From Rhodospirillaceae bacterium (GTDB lineage: Bacteria; Pseudomonadota; Alphaproteobacteria; SMXQ01): a stretch of 38,596 nt of DNA. Within the stretch, counting starts at the first letter, position 1; every line of letters starts with the position of its first letter. Shown here piece after piece: positions 1 through 8,044 of this stretch. The DNA is taken from positions 1-38,596 of the forward strand of contig CANJIM010000031.1 in the NCBI GenBank assembly GCA_947474495.1, given 5' to 3'. Below the pieces are notes generated by a model that saw only the letters and a list, made by a program, of their open reading frames with translations, was not told the origin of the DNA and did no database searches. The position numbers and the translations under genes were made by a program.

Positions 1-1585
1 CGGCCAACGCCGATCAGGCCGATCGTCTCGCCGAAAGCTTGCAGACGACGCGCCGCGAGACGGCAGCGACGATCGCCGCGCTCGACGCGACCATCGCCCA
101 GCAGAATGCCAAATTGGCCGACGCCGCATCCGATGCGCGCCGCGCCGCGCCGCCGATTTGGCTGCCGCCACCGAAAAGGCCGAGGGGCAATTGGCCCAAG
201 CCGGATCGCAGTTCGGCGCGCGCGCCGCGGAGGTTCATACCGCCTCCGATGCCGCCGCGACGCTGACCGACAAGAGCGCGACCTTGATGGAGCGCCAAGC
301 CGAGGCGCTCAGCCGCGCCGCCGATCATGCCGCCGGCAAGGCCGAAGACGTCAAGCTGATGCTCGGCGAGCAGACCGAATCGGTGCGCGCCGCCGCCGCC
401 CATGCGGCCGACGAAGCGGCCCGTATCGGCGATGCTTTCACGCGCCAGGCCGCGGCCCTCATCGCTGCAGCCGACCGCGCCGGTGTGAAGGGCGAGGATA
501 TCCGCACGCTCATGCAGGACCAGTCGGAAGCATTCGAGCGCCTGGCCGAGAACCTGGCCGCCCGCGAGGACTCGCGCGGCGAAGCCCTGCGCCGCATGTT
601 GCGCGAACAAGAAGATACCTTCGCCAGCCTTGCCGAACAGCTGGCGAGCCGCGTTGAGAGCATCGAAGAGACGCTCAAGCGCCAGTCGGCCAATTTGGTG
701 CGCGGTTCGGAAGAAGCCGCCGACAAGGCTGAAAGCCTCGGCGACATCCTGCGCCGGCGCGGCGAGGACGTCGCCAAGATCACCCGTGAGGCGACGACGC
801 AATTGCGCGAAGTCGGCGAGGCGCTCGGCCGCGAGGCGGAGACCCTCGGCCAGTCGTCGCGCCTGGCCAACCGCCATATCGAAGACAACCGTGCCGCCTT
901 CAACGCCAGCACCAATGATTTCCAGACCGCGTCGCGGCAGATCTCCGAGCAGATGCACGCTATCGGCGCTCTGTTCCGTCAGCAGGGCCAGGAGATGACC
1001 CGTGCCGGCGAGACGGCGCGCGATCAGGTCACGCAATCGGGTAGCCAGTTGCAGATGCAGACGAGCGATTACGTCAAGGCGCTCGAAGCCGCTGCCACCA
1101 AGGCGCACGACATCGCCTCCGCCTTCGAGAGCCAGACGGACGCCTTGTTGCAGGCCTCCGAGCATGCCGCCGCCGAAGCCTCGCGGGTGCGCGCCGGGTT
1201 TCTGGATTCGCGGCGCGACACGTTCCTGCGGGCCTCCAAGTTCATCGTCGAGGACCTCAATTCGATCGGCATCGACATCAGCCGCCTGCTCGACAAGACC
1301 GAGGCGGAGAAGCTGTGGCGCGGCTATGCCAAGGGCGACAAGGGCGCCTTCATTCGCAACCTGATCGGCGGCGGCGACAACAAGACCCAAGAGGTCATCA
1401 AGAGCCGCTACGAGACGGACGACACCTTCCGCCGCTTCGTGACGCGGTATCTGGAGCAGTTCGAGAGCCTGCTCAACCAGGCCAAGGAAAGCGATCCGGA
1501 GAACCTCCTGAGCTCGACCTTCGTCACCTCCGACATCGGCAAGCTGTATGTTCTGTTGTCGCGCACGCTCGGCCGAATGATCTGA
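1..1585 (+). CDS. Large alpha-helical coiled-coil protein, 3' part, apparent frameshift near 135-154
   Basis: The gene enters from the left edge, so its true start is not visible. From base 158 to the TGA at 1583-1585 one frame encodes 475 residues that are almost wholly Ala/Glu/Gln/Arg-rich helix, typical of coiled coil, without a signal peptide or membrane segment. About four degenerate copies of a repeat starting (R/S)Qxx(A/N)L followed by an A(A/S)(D/E)xA-like stretch occur near bases 293, 443, 680 and 1130. The last roughly 120 residues (from about base 1220) are less repetitive and look like a compact C-terminal domain, with VEDLNSIGIDISRLL, KLWRGYAKGDKGAF and a terminal IGKLYVLLSRTLGR. 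Between bases 3 and about 135 the coiled-coil reading lies in another frame, so a one-base loss or two-base gain in a G/C-only run (135-154) is likely. I recall similar C-termini in unnamed alphaproteobacterial coiled-coil proteins. A polar scaffold or cytoskeletal role is only a guess. Confidence 0.75.
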   Translation, partial: GQRRSGRSSRRKLADDAPRDGSDDRRARRDHRPAECQIGRRRIRCAPRRAADLAAATEKAEGQLAQAGSQFGARAAEVHTASDAAATLTDKSATLMERQAEALSRAADHAAGKAEDVKLMLGEQTESVRAAAAHAADEAARIGDAFTRQAAALIAAADRAGVKGEDIRTLMQDQSEAFERLAENLAAREDSRGEALRRMLREQEDTFASLAEQLASRVESIEETLKRQSANLVRGSEEAADKAESLGDILRRRGEDVAKITREATTQLREVGEALGREAETLGQSSRLANRHIEDNRAAFNASTNDFQTASRQISEQMHAIGALFRQQGQEMTRAGETARDQVTQSGSQLQMQTSDYVKALEAAATKAHDIASAFESQTDALLQASEHAAAEASRVRAGFLDSRRDTFLRASKFIVEDLNSIGIDISRLLDKTEAEKLWRGYAKGDKGAFIRNLIGGGDNKTQEVIKSRYETDDTFRRFVTRYLEQFESLLNQAKESDPENLLSSTFVTSDIGKLYVLLSRTLGRMI

Positions 1586-1593
1586 CTATCTAA

Positions 1594-1606
1594 CTAAGTT
1601 ATTGAT
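1594..1606 (+). repeat. 13-base AT-rich repeat, copy 1 (CTAAGTTATTGAT)
   Basis: CTAAGTTATTGAT occurs here just after the coiled-coil gene and again at 16066-16078, just before the malyl-CoA-lyase-type gene. Both copies are intergenic and AT-rich in a GC-rich background. The function is unknown; it could be chance or part of a promoter or mRNA 3' end. Confidence 0.4.
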
Positions 1607-1631
1607 ATTTATGTGTTTTTGATGAATGCCG

Positions 1632-1651
1632 GGGGCGCCCCCTGGCGCCCC
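1632..1651 (+). other. GC-rich stem-loop downstream of the coiled-coil gene
   Basis: GGGGCGCC pairs with GGCGCCCC across the loop CCCT, an 8-bp perfect stem about 45 bases after the stop codon. No T-run follows, so it is not a classical intrinsic terminator; it may protect an mRNA 3' end or be incidental. Confidence 0.35.
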
Positions 1652-1667
1652 GCCCAGGCGAATACCC

Positions 1668-1696
1668 TTGACCTGACAGGCTGTTTTTCGTAAAAA
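1668..1696 (+). promoter_or_regulatory. Candidate sigma-70-type promoter of rpmB
   Basis: TTGACC (1668-1673) and TAAAAA (1691-1696) are separated by exactly 17 bases, matching the housekeeping -35/-10 arrangement. This would give an rpmB transcript with a leader of roughly 120 bases. It is the best -35/-10 pair I found in the 1586-1822 gap. Confidence 0.5.
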
Positions 1697-1822
1697 GCGG
1701 CCTCTTTCCGGGCCCTTGGCGCGGCCCATCCTCGGTGATGGCGCGCCGGCCCTTTAAGCGAGACAGCAGATACATCGGCCGGCCGGGCCAATCCCCGGCG
1801 GGTCCCTTTTGAGGATACGGTT

Positions 1823-2116
1823 ATGGCGCGACGCTGCGGAGTGACGGGTAAGGGCGTGATGTGCGGCCACAAGGTCAGCCACGCCAACAACAAGAGCAGC
1901 CGCAAGTTCCTGCCGAACATGCAGCACATCTCGATGATCAGCGATGCGCTCGGTCAGTCGATCCGTCTGCGTCTGTCGACCAACGCCATCCGTTCGATCG
2001 AGCACAACGGCGGCCTCGACAATTATCTGCTGAAGCTTTCGGCCGCCGACCTGTCGCCGACCTATCGCCGCCTGCGCTCGCGCATTCAGCGCAAGCTCGA
2101 AGGCGCCGCCGCCTAA
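1823..2116 (+). CDS. rpmB: 50S ribosomal protein L28
   Basis: This encodes a 97-residue protein of the large ribosomal subunit. The N-terminus MARRCGVTGKGVMCGHKVSHANN is the hallmark of bacterial L28, followed by the conserved basic stretch and, in the C-terminal half, LSTNAIRSIEHNGGLDNYLL. The length is that of the alphaproteobacterial form, which carries a C-terminal extension relative to the roughly 78-residue enterobacterial protein. The ATG is preceded by a GAGGA-like ribosome binding site (around 1811). It is transcribed alone from a candidate promoter at 1668-1696 and ends at a bidirectional hairpin terminator. No zinc-type CxxC pairs are present beyond Cys5 and Cys14, so a zinc-dependent form is unlikely. 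Confidence 0.97.
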   Translation: MARRCGVTGKGVMCGHKVSHANNKSSRKFLPNMQHISMISDALGQSIRLRLSTNAIRSIEHNGGLDNYLLKLSAADLSPTYRRLRSRIQRKLEGAAA

Positions 2117-2135
2117 CTCTCGGCGTTATGCGAAT

Positions 2136-2169
2136 AAAAAAAGGCCGGGCAATGCGCCCGGCCTTTTTT
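2136..2169. terminator. Bidirectional intrinsic terminator between rpmB and the DLH-family gene
   Basis: GGCCGGGC (2143-2150) pairs with GCCCGGCC (2156-2163) around a 5-base loop, with seven A's before and six T's after. It therefore works for both convergent genes. Confidence 0.9.
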
Positions 2170-2188
2170 ATTGTCCTGAAGCTGCGTA

Positions 2189-3055
2189 TTAGCTCTTCAG
2201 GTTTTCCTTGAAGAAGGCCTGGGTGCGCGACCAGGCGAGATCGGCCGCCGCCTTGTTGTAGCGTTCGCCGCCAGTGTCGTTATTGAAGGCGTGGTTGGCG
2301 CCCTCGTAGGTGTTGATGGTGATCTTCTTGCCGGCGGCCTTGGCGGCCGTCTCGAACGGCGGCCAGCTGGCGTTCAAGCCAGTGTCGAGTCCGCCGAGAT
2401 GTACCAGCATCGGCGATTTGACCTTTTCGGCGTCGGGCGCGTTCGGCGCGCGGCCGTAGTAGATCGTGATCGCGTCAGCGGCGGAATTGACCGCCATCAT
2501 GCCCGACATGGCGCCGCCCCAGCAAAAGCCGACGGTGCCGACCTTGCCGGTCGTCTGGTCACTCTTCTTCAGGTAATCGACGCCGGTGGAAAAGTTGCGC
2601 ACCACTTTCGGCATGTCCTTGCCGACTTCGGCGATCAACTTGATCGCCGCGTCGGGATCCGCCGGCGCGCCGCCGATCGGCGACAGCGCATCGGGGGCGA
2701 GGGCGACATAGCCTTCGAGGGCGATGCGGCGCGCCACATCCTGGATATGCGGGTTGAGGCCGCGGTTCTCATGGATGACGAGAACGCCGGGCAGCTTGGC
2801 CGTGCCTTTGGGGCGGACCATGTAGCCGGTCATCACATCGGCGCCTTGCCAGGTCACCATCTTGCTATCCAGGCGCGCGTCGTCCGGCTTGACCATCTGG
2901 GCCAAGGCGTAGTTCGGCGCGAGCATCTCGAAGGCGGCGCTGGCGGCCGCCACGCTGCCGGTGATCTTGGCGGCGCGTTCGAGGAAGACGCGGCGGCCGA
3001 GGCCCTCGTGCGTATATTCGTCGTACAGGTCGATAATTCGTTGATCCAAAGGCAT
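2189..3055 (-). CDS. Dienelactone hydrolase family protein, probably exported
   Basis: This is a 288-residue alpha/beta hydrolase of the dienelactone hydrolase (carboxymethylenebutenolidase) family. The nucleophile motif GFCWGG places the catalytic Cys at 178; Asp224 (in GGLDTG) and His255 (in GANHAF) complete the usual Cys-Asp-His triad. The N-terminus has GRRVFLERAAK followed by a small-residue hydrophobic stretch and an APNYALAQ end around residues 20-52. That resembles a Tat-type signal, as in YghX-like relatives, so a periplasmic location is inferred. The substrate cannot be told from sequence: relatives cleave lactones or esters, and no chlorocatechol or protocatechuate genes lie nearby, so a catabolic dienelactone role is doubtful. 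The gene is transcribed singly and ends at the terminator shared with rpmB. Confidence 0.85.
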   Translation of the reverse strand: MPLDQRIIDLYDEYTHEGLGRRVFLERAAKITGSVAAASAAFEMLAPNYALAQMVKPDDARLDSKMVTWQGADVMTGYMVRPKGTAKLPGVLVIHENRGLNPHIQDVARRIALEGYVALAPDALSPIGGAPADPDAAIKLIAEVGKDMPKVVRNFSTGVDYLKKSDQTTGKVGTVGFCWGGAMSGMMAVNSAADAITIYYGRAPNAPDAEKVKSPMLVHLGGLDTGLNASWPPFETAAKAAGKKITINTYEGANHAFNNDTGGERYNKAAADLAWSRTQAFFKENLKS

Positions 3056-3239
3056 GTGCTGTCCCCTTACCCCGTCTTGACGGCCTCCGGTTGAGAGGCC
3101 CGCGGCGCGTCATGCGCCAGGCGTCGTGAACGGTAACAAAAGGCCGAGGATTAGCGGATCAACTCGCCGTGAGAAGGCGCTGCAACATGACGGCAATGAA
3201 GGGATTTCGCGGAACGCGCCGCGCGAGCGGCCCGGCGGG

Positions 3240-5282
3240 CTAGCGCGGCGTACCGGCGGTCTTGGTGGCGCGCTGGCGCGCCAGTTGCTCAGCGCGGTGG
3301 CTTTCGCCGCCATCGGCCTTGCCGGGGCCTTCCTCGTCGAACAGTTCGGCGAGCTTCTCCATCATCGTGCTGCCAAGCTGTTCGGCGTCGACGATGGTGA
3401 CGGCGCGATTGTAATAGCGCGTCACGTCATGGCCGATGCCGATGGCGACGAGTTGGACCGGCGAATAATTCTCGATCCACTCGATGACGCGGCGGAGGTG
3501 CGCTTCGAGGAAATTGCCGGGATTGACCGATAGGGTCGAATCGTCAACCGGTGCGCCGTCGGAGATGACCATGAGGATGCGGCGCTGTTCCGGCCGGTTG
3601 ACGATACGGTTGTGCGCCCACAGCAGCGCCTCGCCGTCGATGTTCTCTTTCAGCAGACCTTCGCGCAGCATCAGGCCGAGGTTCTTGCGCGTGCGCCGCC
3701 ACGGCGCGTCGGAGCTTTTGTAGATGATGTGGCGCAAGTCGTTGAGGCGGCCGGGCGCGGCAGGCTTGCCGGCGGCGAGCCACTTCTCGCGCGATTGGCC
3801 GCCCTTCCAGGCGCGCGTGGTGAAGCCGAGAATCTCGACCTTCACGCCGCAGCGTTCCAACGTGCGTGCCAGAATATCGGCGCTCATGGCGGCCAGCGTG
3901 ATCGGGCGTCCGCGCATCGATCCGGAATTGTCAATCAGCAGGCTGACCACCGTGTCGCGGAAATCCATCTCCTTCTCCATCTTATAGGAGAGGGAGTAGA
4001 CCGGATTGACGATGACGCGGGCGAGGCGCGAAGCGTCGAGCATGCCTTCGTCCAAATCGAAGTCCCACGAGCGGGCCTGCTTGGCCATCAATTTCCGCTG
4101 CAAGCGGTTGGCGAGGCGGCCGATGACGCTCTGCAGGCTGGTCAGCTGATTGTCGAGGTGGCTGCGCAGGCGCGACAGTTCGGCCGGCTCGCAGAGGTCG
4201 GCGGCATCAACGACTTCATCGAAAGCCGTGGTGAAGGCGCGGTAATTGTTCTGGTCGGGGCCTTGGTTGCGATTCGGGTTCTGCCAGCGCATGTCGGGCG
4301 GCAGGCCGTCGCCATCGCCGGCGGCGGCATTCATGTCGTCGAGCGCGTCTTCAGCTGAGCCTTCCTGGCCTTCCTCTTCTTGGCTGCCGGCGTCTTCCTG
4401 AGTCGGCGTGTCGGACGATTCGGCGTTCTCGGAATCGGTGCCGGAGGATTCGTCCTCGGTCTTGTCGTCCTGGTCGCCTTCGCTGTCGGTGCCGGCGTCC
4501 ATCTCCTCGACGGCCTCCTCGTCACTGAGCGAGAGGTCGGTGATGAGTTTCTTCAGCGCCCGCGCGAAATTGACCTGGCTGCCGACATGCTTGTCGAGCT
4601 CGGCGAAGTCCTTGCCAGCCCGCGCCTCGACCCAGCTGCGCCACTCGTCGACCATGTGGCGCACGCTCTCGGGCGGTGCGCGGCCGGTGAGTTTTTCGCG
4701 GGCGATCATGCCGATCACTTCCGGCACCGGCACGTTGCTGAATTCGTTGACGCGGTTGTAGACCACGTTCTTGCAACGCTGTTCGAGGGCGGCATCGAGG
4801 TTATGGGCGACACCCTGCATGCGCTTGGCGCCGAGCGCCTCGACGCGGGCCTGCTCGACCTCGGCGAAAATCTTGCGCGCCGAATCGCCGGACGGCTGAT
4901 GCTTGTTGTGCAGCGCCTCGTCGTGATAGCGCAGCTTCAGCGCCATGGCGTCGGCTTCGCCGCGGATGCGCGCCACTTCGTCGGGCGGCAGATCGCGCGA
5001 CGGCGGCTGCAGACGGGCGCGCATGCCGCGCACGCGCGCCGGATCGGGAGTGAAATCGACGGACAGCTCAGGTTTGTTCGAGACCGCGCGCATGGTGGCG
5101 GCGGTGACGCGCTTGAAGGCTTCGACCGGCGTGTCTTTATTGGACAGGCCACGGCTCGACTTGCCGGCCGGCTTGGTGCCGGTCGGTGCGCCGTTCGACG
5201 CGGCGACGCTCTCAGGCGCTGGGCCGGGCGACCGGTAGCTCGCCGGTAGCGCCGGGTTCTTGCTGTCGTCTGCGGGGCTCAC
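3240..5282 (-). CDS. cobT: Aerobic cobaltochelatase subunit CobT
   Basis: CobT is one of the two AAA-type accessory subunits that, with CobN, insert cobalt into hydrogenobyrinic acid a,c-diamide in the aerobic (oxygen-dependent) cobalamin pathway in the cytoplasm. The 680-residue protein shows the family layout: a helical N-terminal region, a very acidic low-complexity linker (about 254-326, rich in D/E/S), and a C-terminal von Willebrand factor A domain. The MIDAS motif is DNSGSM (D451, S453, S455). It is somewhat longer than the roughly 630-residue Pseudomonas denitrificans protein, mainly at a Pro/Ala/Ser-rich N-terminus, so an internal start cannot be excluded. The start is GTG at 5282, overlapping the cobS stop by four bases (GTGA), which implies translational coupling. 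CobN is not in this window. Confidence 0.95.
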   Translation of the reverse strand: MSPADDSKNPALPASYRSPGPAPESVAASNGAPTGTKPAGKSSRGLSNKDTPVEAFKRVTAATMRAVSNKPELSVDFTPDPARVRGMRARLQPPSRDLPPDEVARIRGEADAMALKLRYHDEALHNKHQPSGDSARKIFAEVEQARVEALGAKRMQGVAHNLDAALEQRCKNVVYNRVNEFSNVPVPEVIGMIAREKLTGRAPPESVRHMVDEWRSWVEARAGKDFAELDKHVGSQVNFARALKKLITDLSLSDEEAVEEMDAGTDSEGDQDDKTEDESSGTDSENAESSDTPTQEDAGSQEEEGQEGSAEDALDDMNAAAGDGDGLPPDMRWQNPNRNQGPDQNNYRAFTTAFDEVVDAADLCEPAELSRLRSHLDNQLTSLQSVIGRLANRLQRKLMAKQARSWDFDLDEGMLDASRLARVIVNPVYSLSYKMEKEMDFRDTVVSLLIDNSGSMRGRPITLAAMSADILARTLERCGVKVEILGFTTRAWKGGQSREKWLAAGKPAAPGRLNDLRHIIYKSSDAPWRRTRKNLGLMLREGLLKENIDGEALLWAHNRIVNRPEQRRILMVISDGAPVDDSTLSVNPGNFLEAHLRRVIEWIENYSPVQLVAIGIGHDVTRYYNRAVTIVDAEQLGSTMMEKLAELFDEEGPGKADGGESHRAEQLARQRATKTAGTPR

Positions 5283-6277
5283 GCGAGCTGAATCCTCGCC
5301 GCCGATTCGGGCAGCTCCTGATCAAAGCAGCGCTGGTAGTATTCGGCCACCGTGGCGCGCTCGACCTCGTCGCACTTGTTGAGGAAGGTCAGGCGGAAGG
5401 CGAAGCCGACGTCCTTGAAGATCCGCGCATTCTCGGCCCAGGTGATGACCGTGCGGGGCGACATGACGGTGGAGATGTCGCCGGCGATGAAGCCGGCGCG
5501 CGTCAGGTCGGCGAGCGAGACCATGTTGGCGACGGTCTTGCGGCCTTCATCGGTGTCATAGCTCGGCACCTTGGCGACGACGATCTTGGTCTCGTCCTCG
5601 TGCGGCAGGTAGTTCAGGGTCGCGACGATGTTCCAGCGGTCGAGCTGGCCCTGGTTGAGCTGTTGCGTGCCGTGATAGAGGCCGGTGGTGTCGCCGAGGC
5701 CGACCGTGTTGGCGGTGGCGAACAGGCGGAACGACTTGTGCGGGCGGATGACCTTGTTCTGGTCGACCAGGGTCAGCTTGCCATCGACTTCCAGCACGCG
5801 CTGGATGACGAACATGACGTCCGGGCGGCCGGCATCATATTCGTCGAACACCAAGGCGGTCGGCGTCTGCAGCGCCCAGGGCAGGATGCCTTCGCGATAT
5901 TCCGTCACCTGCTTGCCGTCGCGCAGCACGATCGCGTCCTTGCCGAGCAGGTCGATGCGCGAAATATGGCTGTCGAGGTTGACGCGCACGCAGGGCCAGT
6001 TGAGGCGGGCGGCGACCTGCTCGATGTGGGTCGATTTGCCGGTGCCGTGATAGCCCTGAATCATGACGCGGCGGTTGTAGGCGAAGCCCGCCAGGATGGC
6101 CAAGGTGGTGTTGGGGTCGAAGCGATAGGCTTCGTCGCCGTCCGGCACATGCTCGCTGCCCTGGCTGAAAGCCGGCACCATCATGTCGCTGTCGATGCCA
6201 AAGACTTGGCGGACGGACACCTCGATATCGGGATTTTCGAGGGGGTGGCGGGCGGGGCTCATGGCTTCTGTGCTCAT
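5279..6277 (-). CDS. cobS: Aerobic cobaltochelatase subunit CobS (AAA+ ATPase)
   Basis: CobS is the AAA+ ATPase that forms a ring complex with CobT and drives cobalt insertion by CobN. The Walker A motif GYHGTGKS is at 75-82 and a Walker B-like [10 protein letters not shown] at 141-150. The sensor-like stretch [14 protein letters not shown] follows. Starting at the ATG at 6277 ([10 protein letters not shown]) gives 332 residues, the usual family length; longer upstream readings are basic and unconserved. An ATG at 6292 is the only close alternative. The gene lies 59 bases after the J-domain gene and overlaps cobT by four bases, so the three likely form one operon. This order (J-domain gene, cobS, cobT) recurs in many Alphaproteobacteria. 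Confidence 0.95.
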   Translation of the reverse strand: MSTEAMSPARHPLENPDIEVSVRQVFGIDSDMMVPAFSQGSEHVPDGDEAYRFDPNTTLAILAGFAYNRRVMIQGYHGTGKSTHIEQVAARLNWPCVRVNLDSHISRIDLLGKDAIVLRDGKQVTEYREGILPWALQTPTALVFDEYDAGRPDVMFVIQRVLEVDGKLTLVDQNKVIRPHKSFRLFATANTVGLGDTTGLYHGTQQLNQGQLDRWNIVATLNYLPHEDETKIVVAKVPSYDTDEGRKTVANMVSLADLTRAGFIAGDISTVMSPRTVITWAENARIFKDVGFAFRLTFLNKCDEVERATVAEYYQRCFDQELPESAARIQLA

Positions 6278-6336
6278 CGGATCGTTCCGCATTAAAATGT
6301 CAGAATCACCGCCGGACCGGGCTCTTAGCCGGGCCG

Positions 6337-7014
6337 TCAGGTGGCGCTGACGCTGTTTTTGAGGGTGGCGTAAGCTTGGTTGACCAATTTTAGCCGCTCT
6401 TCGGCGGCTTTGTCGCCCCCATTGGCATCCGGGTGCAGTCGTTTTGCCAATTCCTTGTAACGCCGTTTCAATTCGGCGCTGCTGAGCGGCCATTGCAGGC
6501 CCATGGTGCGCAAAGCCTTGTTTTGCTCGGGGGTGGCGCCGTTTCCCGGTTTTCCCCGGCCTTTTCGCCCGCCAACCCCTGCAGCGGGGCCGTTTTCGTC
6601 GAAAAAGCCGAAGGGATCATGGGCCCGGGCGAACGAATCCTCGCCGGCGGCCTTGGCGCGCGCGCCGCTGGTACCGCGGGTGCCGCTGCCCTTGGGGCCG
6701 TTGCGCGTCGTCCGTTCCTCTGCCGCGGCCTGCTGGGCGCTCAGCCGGCCGAGCGGCCAGGTGGGCCGCCAGCCGACGATGTCGCGGCGCACGTGGGCCT
6801 CGATCTGGTCGGTCGTCATCCCGGCGAAATAGTCCCAGGACTTGTTGAATTCGCGAATATGGTCGAGGCACAGCCACATATGGCTGTTCAACGCGTCGCG
6901 CGACTTGGGCGCGCGATAGACCCCTTCGCCCGGACAATCTGGGTGCTCGCAGGTCCGCGCGGCCCCGGCGGGCCGGGTCGCCCCGGCCGCGTATTTTGTT
7001 TTAGCCCTCGGCAT
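6337..7014 (-). CDS. J-domain protein with N-terminal Cys/His motif
   Basis: This 225-residue protein carries its J domain at the C-terminus (about 167-222) with the diagnostic HPD at 194-196, followed by [11 protein letters not shown] as in class III DnaJ-like proteins. The HPD loop stimulates DnaK-type ATPases. The N-terminal half has a separate conserved region with C22 and C27, then C49 and H52 (CEHPDC...LCLDH), which looks like a small metal-binding site. The middle is low-complexity, Gly/Arg-rich with a DPFGFF patch. There is no signal peptide. The start chosen is the ATG at 7014; a TTG two codons upstream is less likely. It is the first gene of the cobS-cobT operon and diverges from bolA. 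A role in cobaltochelatase assembly is inferred only from position. Confidence 0.85.
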   Translation of the reverse strand: MPRAKTKYAAGATRPAGAARTCEHPDCPGEGVYRAPKSRDALNSHMWLCLDHIREFNKSWDYFAGMTTDQIEAHVRRDIVGWRPTWPLGRLSAQQAAAEERTTRNGPKGSGTRGTSGARAKAAGEDSFARAHDPFGFFDENGPAAGVGGRKGRGKPGNGATPEQNKALRTMGLQWPLSSAELKRRYKELAKRLHPDANGGDKAAEERLKLVNQAYATLKNSVSAT

Positions 7015-7140
7015 GGGCAAAATATGAGGCGTCGTCCCCTTCGGTGCAAGCCGGGCGTCATCCGACCTCTCCGGATGGCTGCTTGACGCCTTTGGCGGCG
7101 ACCGGCACTTTCGCGCCGTTCTGTCTAATAAAGTGGACTT

Positions 7141-7156
7141 TGTCCGAAATCGGACA
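7141..7156. promoter_or_regulatory. Perfect 16-bp palindrome upstream of bolA, candidate operator
   Basis: TGTCCGA and TCGGACA flank a central AA, giving two perfect 7-base arms 35 bases before the bolA ATG. A preceding GGAC (7133-7136) forms a further partial repeat with the first GTCC. It sits in the divergent region between the J-domain/cobS operon and bolA, where a dimeric repressor could act on either. No known consensus fits with certainty. Confidence 0.4.
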
Positions 7157-7190
7157 TTGCGTCCCTCGTTCGTTTTCCGGGTTTTGCGTC

Positions 7191-7496
7191 ATGTCCGTCG
7201 CCGCCGCCATCGAACAAAAACTGCGCGCCGCGCTCACGCCGAGCCGTCTCGATATCGCCGACGAGTCGGCGCAGCACGCCGGCCATTTTCATGGCGGACA
7301 GGAAAGCGCCCATCGCGCCGGCGGCGAGACACATTTCCGCCTCACCATCGTGTCCGATCGGTTCGAGGGCTTGAGCCGCATCGCACGCCAACGCATGGTC
7401 TATCAACTCTTGGCTGACGAGATTGCCGGCGGTGTGCATGCGCTCGCCATGACGACCACGGCGCCGTCCGAATTGACACGCGCGCGCATCGAGTGA
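7191..7496 (+). CDS. bolA: BolA family protein
   Basis: This is a 101-residue member of the BolA/IbaG family, small cytoplasmic proteins that partner monothiol glutaredoxins in iron-sulfur and iron homeostasis; some act as transcriptional regulators. Family features are the N-terminal helix IEQKLRAALTP, the segment L-x-I-x-D-x-S-x-x-H-x-G-H, and the core HFRLTIVSDRFEGLSRIARQR followed by VYQLLADEI and a C-terminal HALAMTTTAPSE. The conserved His in the core and the FxGLSxxxRQR element are intact. The ATG at 7191 is chosen because it gives the canonical start; the open frame extends upstream without conservation. It diverges from the J-domain/cobS/cobT operon, an arrangement frequent in Alphaproteobacteria. 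The glutaredoxin at 29288-29542 is the dithiol type, not the usual monothiol BolA partner. Confidence 0.93.
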   Translation: MSVAAAIEQKLRAALTPSRLDIADESAQHAGHFHGGQESAHRAGGETHFRLTIVSDRFEGLSRIARQRMVYQLLADEIAGGVHALAMTTTAPSELTRARIE

Positions 7497-7577
7497 TGAC
7501 GGGCTAAAACTTTTGCCGATGGCTCCCCTATGCCTTTGATATGTGGTTGTAGAAGTTGGCTGCTATACACTTCTGAG

Positions 7578-7604
7578 TTGAAAATTGGCGTTGCGCGGAT
7601 AAAG
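7578..7604 (+). promoter_or_regulatory. Possible promoter of the ribbon-helix-helix gene
   Basis: TTGAAA (7578-7583) and GATAAA (7599-7604) lie 15 bases apart in an AT-richer stretch between bolA and the RHH gene. The spacing is short, so this is a weak call. Confidence 0.25.
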
Positions 7605-7628
7605 TGCCCGCTTTAGAGATTTCGTCGC

Positions 7629-8036
7629 ATGCTTATCAGTCGTAACGTCACAGTATCAGGTCGCCGCACCAGCATCCGTTTGGAGCAGGAGATGTGGGAC
7701 TGCGTTGCGGAAATTGCGCGCCGCGAACGTCTCACCATCCATCAGATCGCCACTGTCGTGGCCGCCATCCGCCAGGGCTCAAGCCTCACGGCCAAACTCC
7801 GCGTCTTCATTGTCGGTTATTTCCGCGCCGCCGCAACCGAGGCGGGGCATGCCCATGCCGGCCACGGTCAATCCTTGGCGGCGATCGCCGGTGCGCGCGT
7901 CGGCTTGTCGAAGCCGGAGGGGCCGGCGCCGAGCAACGCACTGCATGATTCGGTGCGCGCGCGTATCGCGCTGATGGCCCGCCAACCGGCAAAGCGCGGC
8001 CAATCGCCGCGCAAGCGCAGCGTTTCACAAGACTAA
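7629..8036 (+). CDS. Ribbon-helix-helix domain protein
   Basis: This 135-residue protein begins MLISRNVTVSGRRTSIRLEQEMWDCVAEIARRE, followed by LTIHQIATVVAAI. That matches the alphaproteobacterial ribbon-helix-helix family (RHH_4 type): a short DNA-contacting strand (TSIRLE), then two helices. Residues 50-75 (SLTAKLRVFIVGYFRAA) complete the conserved module. The C-terminal 60 residues are low-complexity, Ala/Gly/Pro/Arg-rich and probably disordered. RHH proteins bind DNA as dimers, so a regulatory role is likely, but targets are unknown and no toxin gene is adjacent. The ATG at 7629 gives the conserved N-terminus. It follows bolA on the same strand after 132 bases and probably has its own promoter. 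Its 3' end is convergent with the DUF2889 gene, 8 bases away. Confidence 0.8.
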   Translation: MLISRNVTVSGRRTSIRLEQEMWDCVAEIARRERLTIHQIATVVAAIRQGSSLTAKLRVFIVGYFRAAATEAGHAHAGHGQSLAAIAGARVGLSKPEGPAPSNALHDSVRARIALMARQPAKRGQSPRKRSVSQD

Positions 8037-8044
8037 GTTCTCGT

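Noticed and set aside
14-1390. A 458-codon open frame on the minus strand opposite the coiled-coil gene
   Set aside because: It mirrors the helical coding frame in GC-rich DNA, has no family resemblance and competes with a clearly better plus-strand product.
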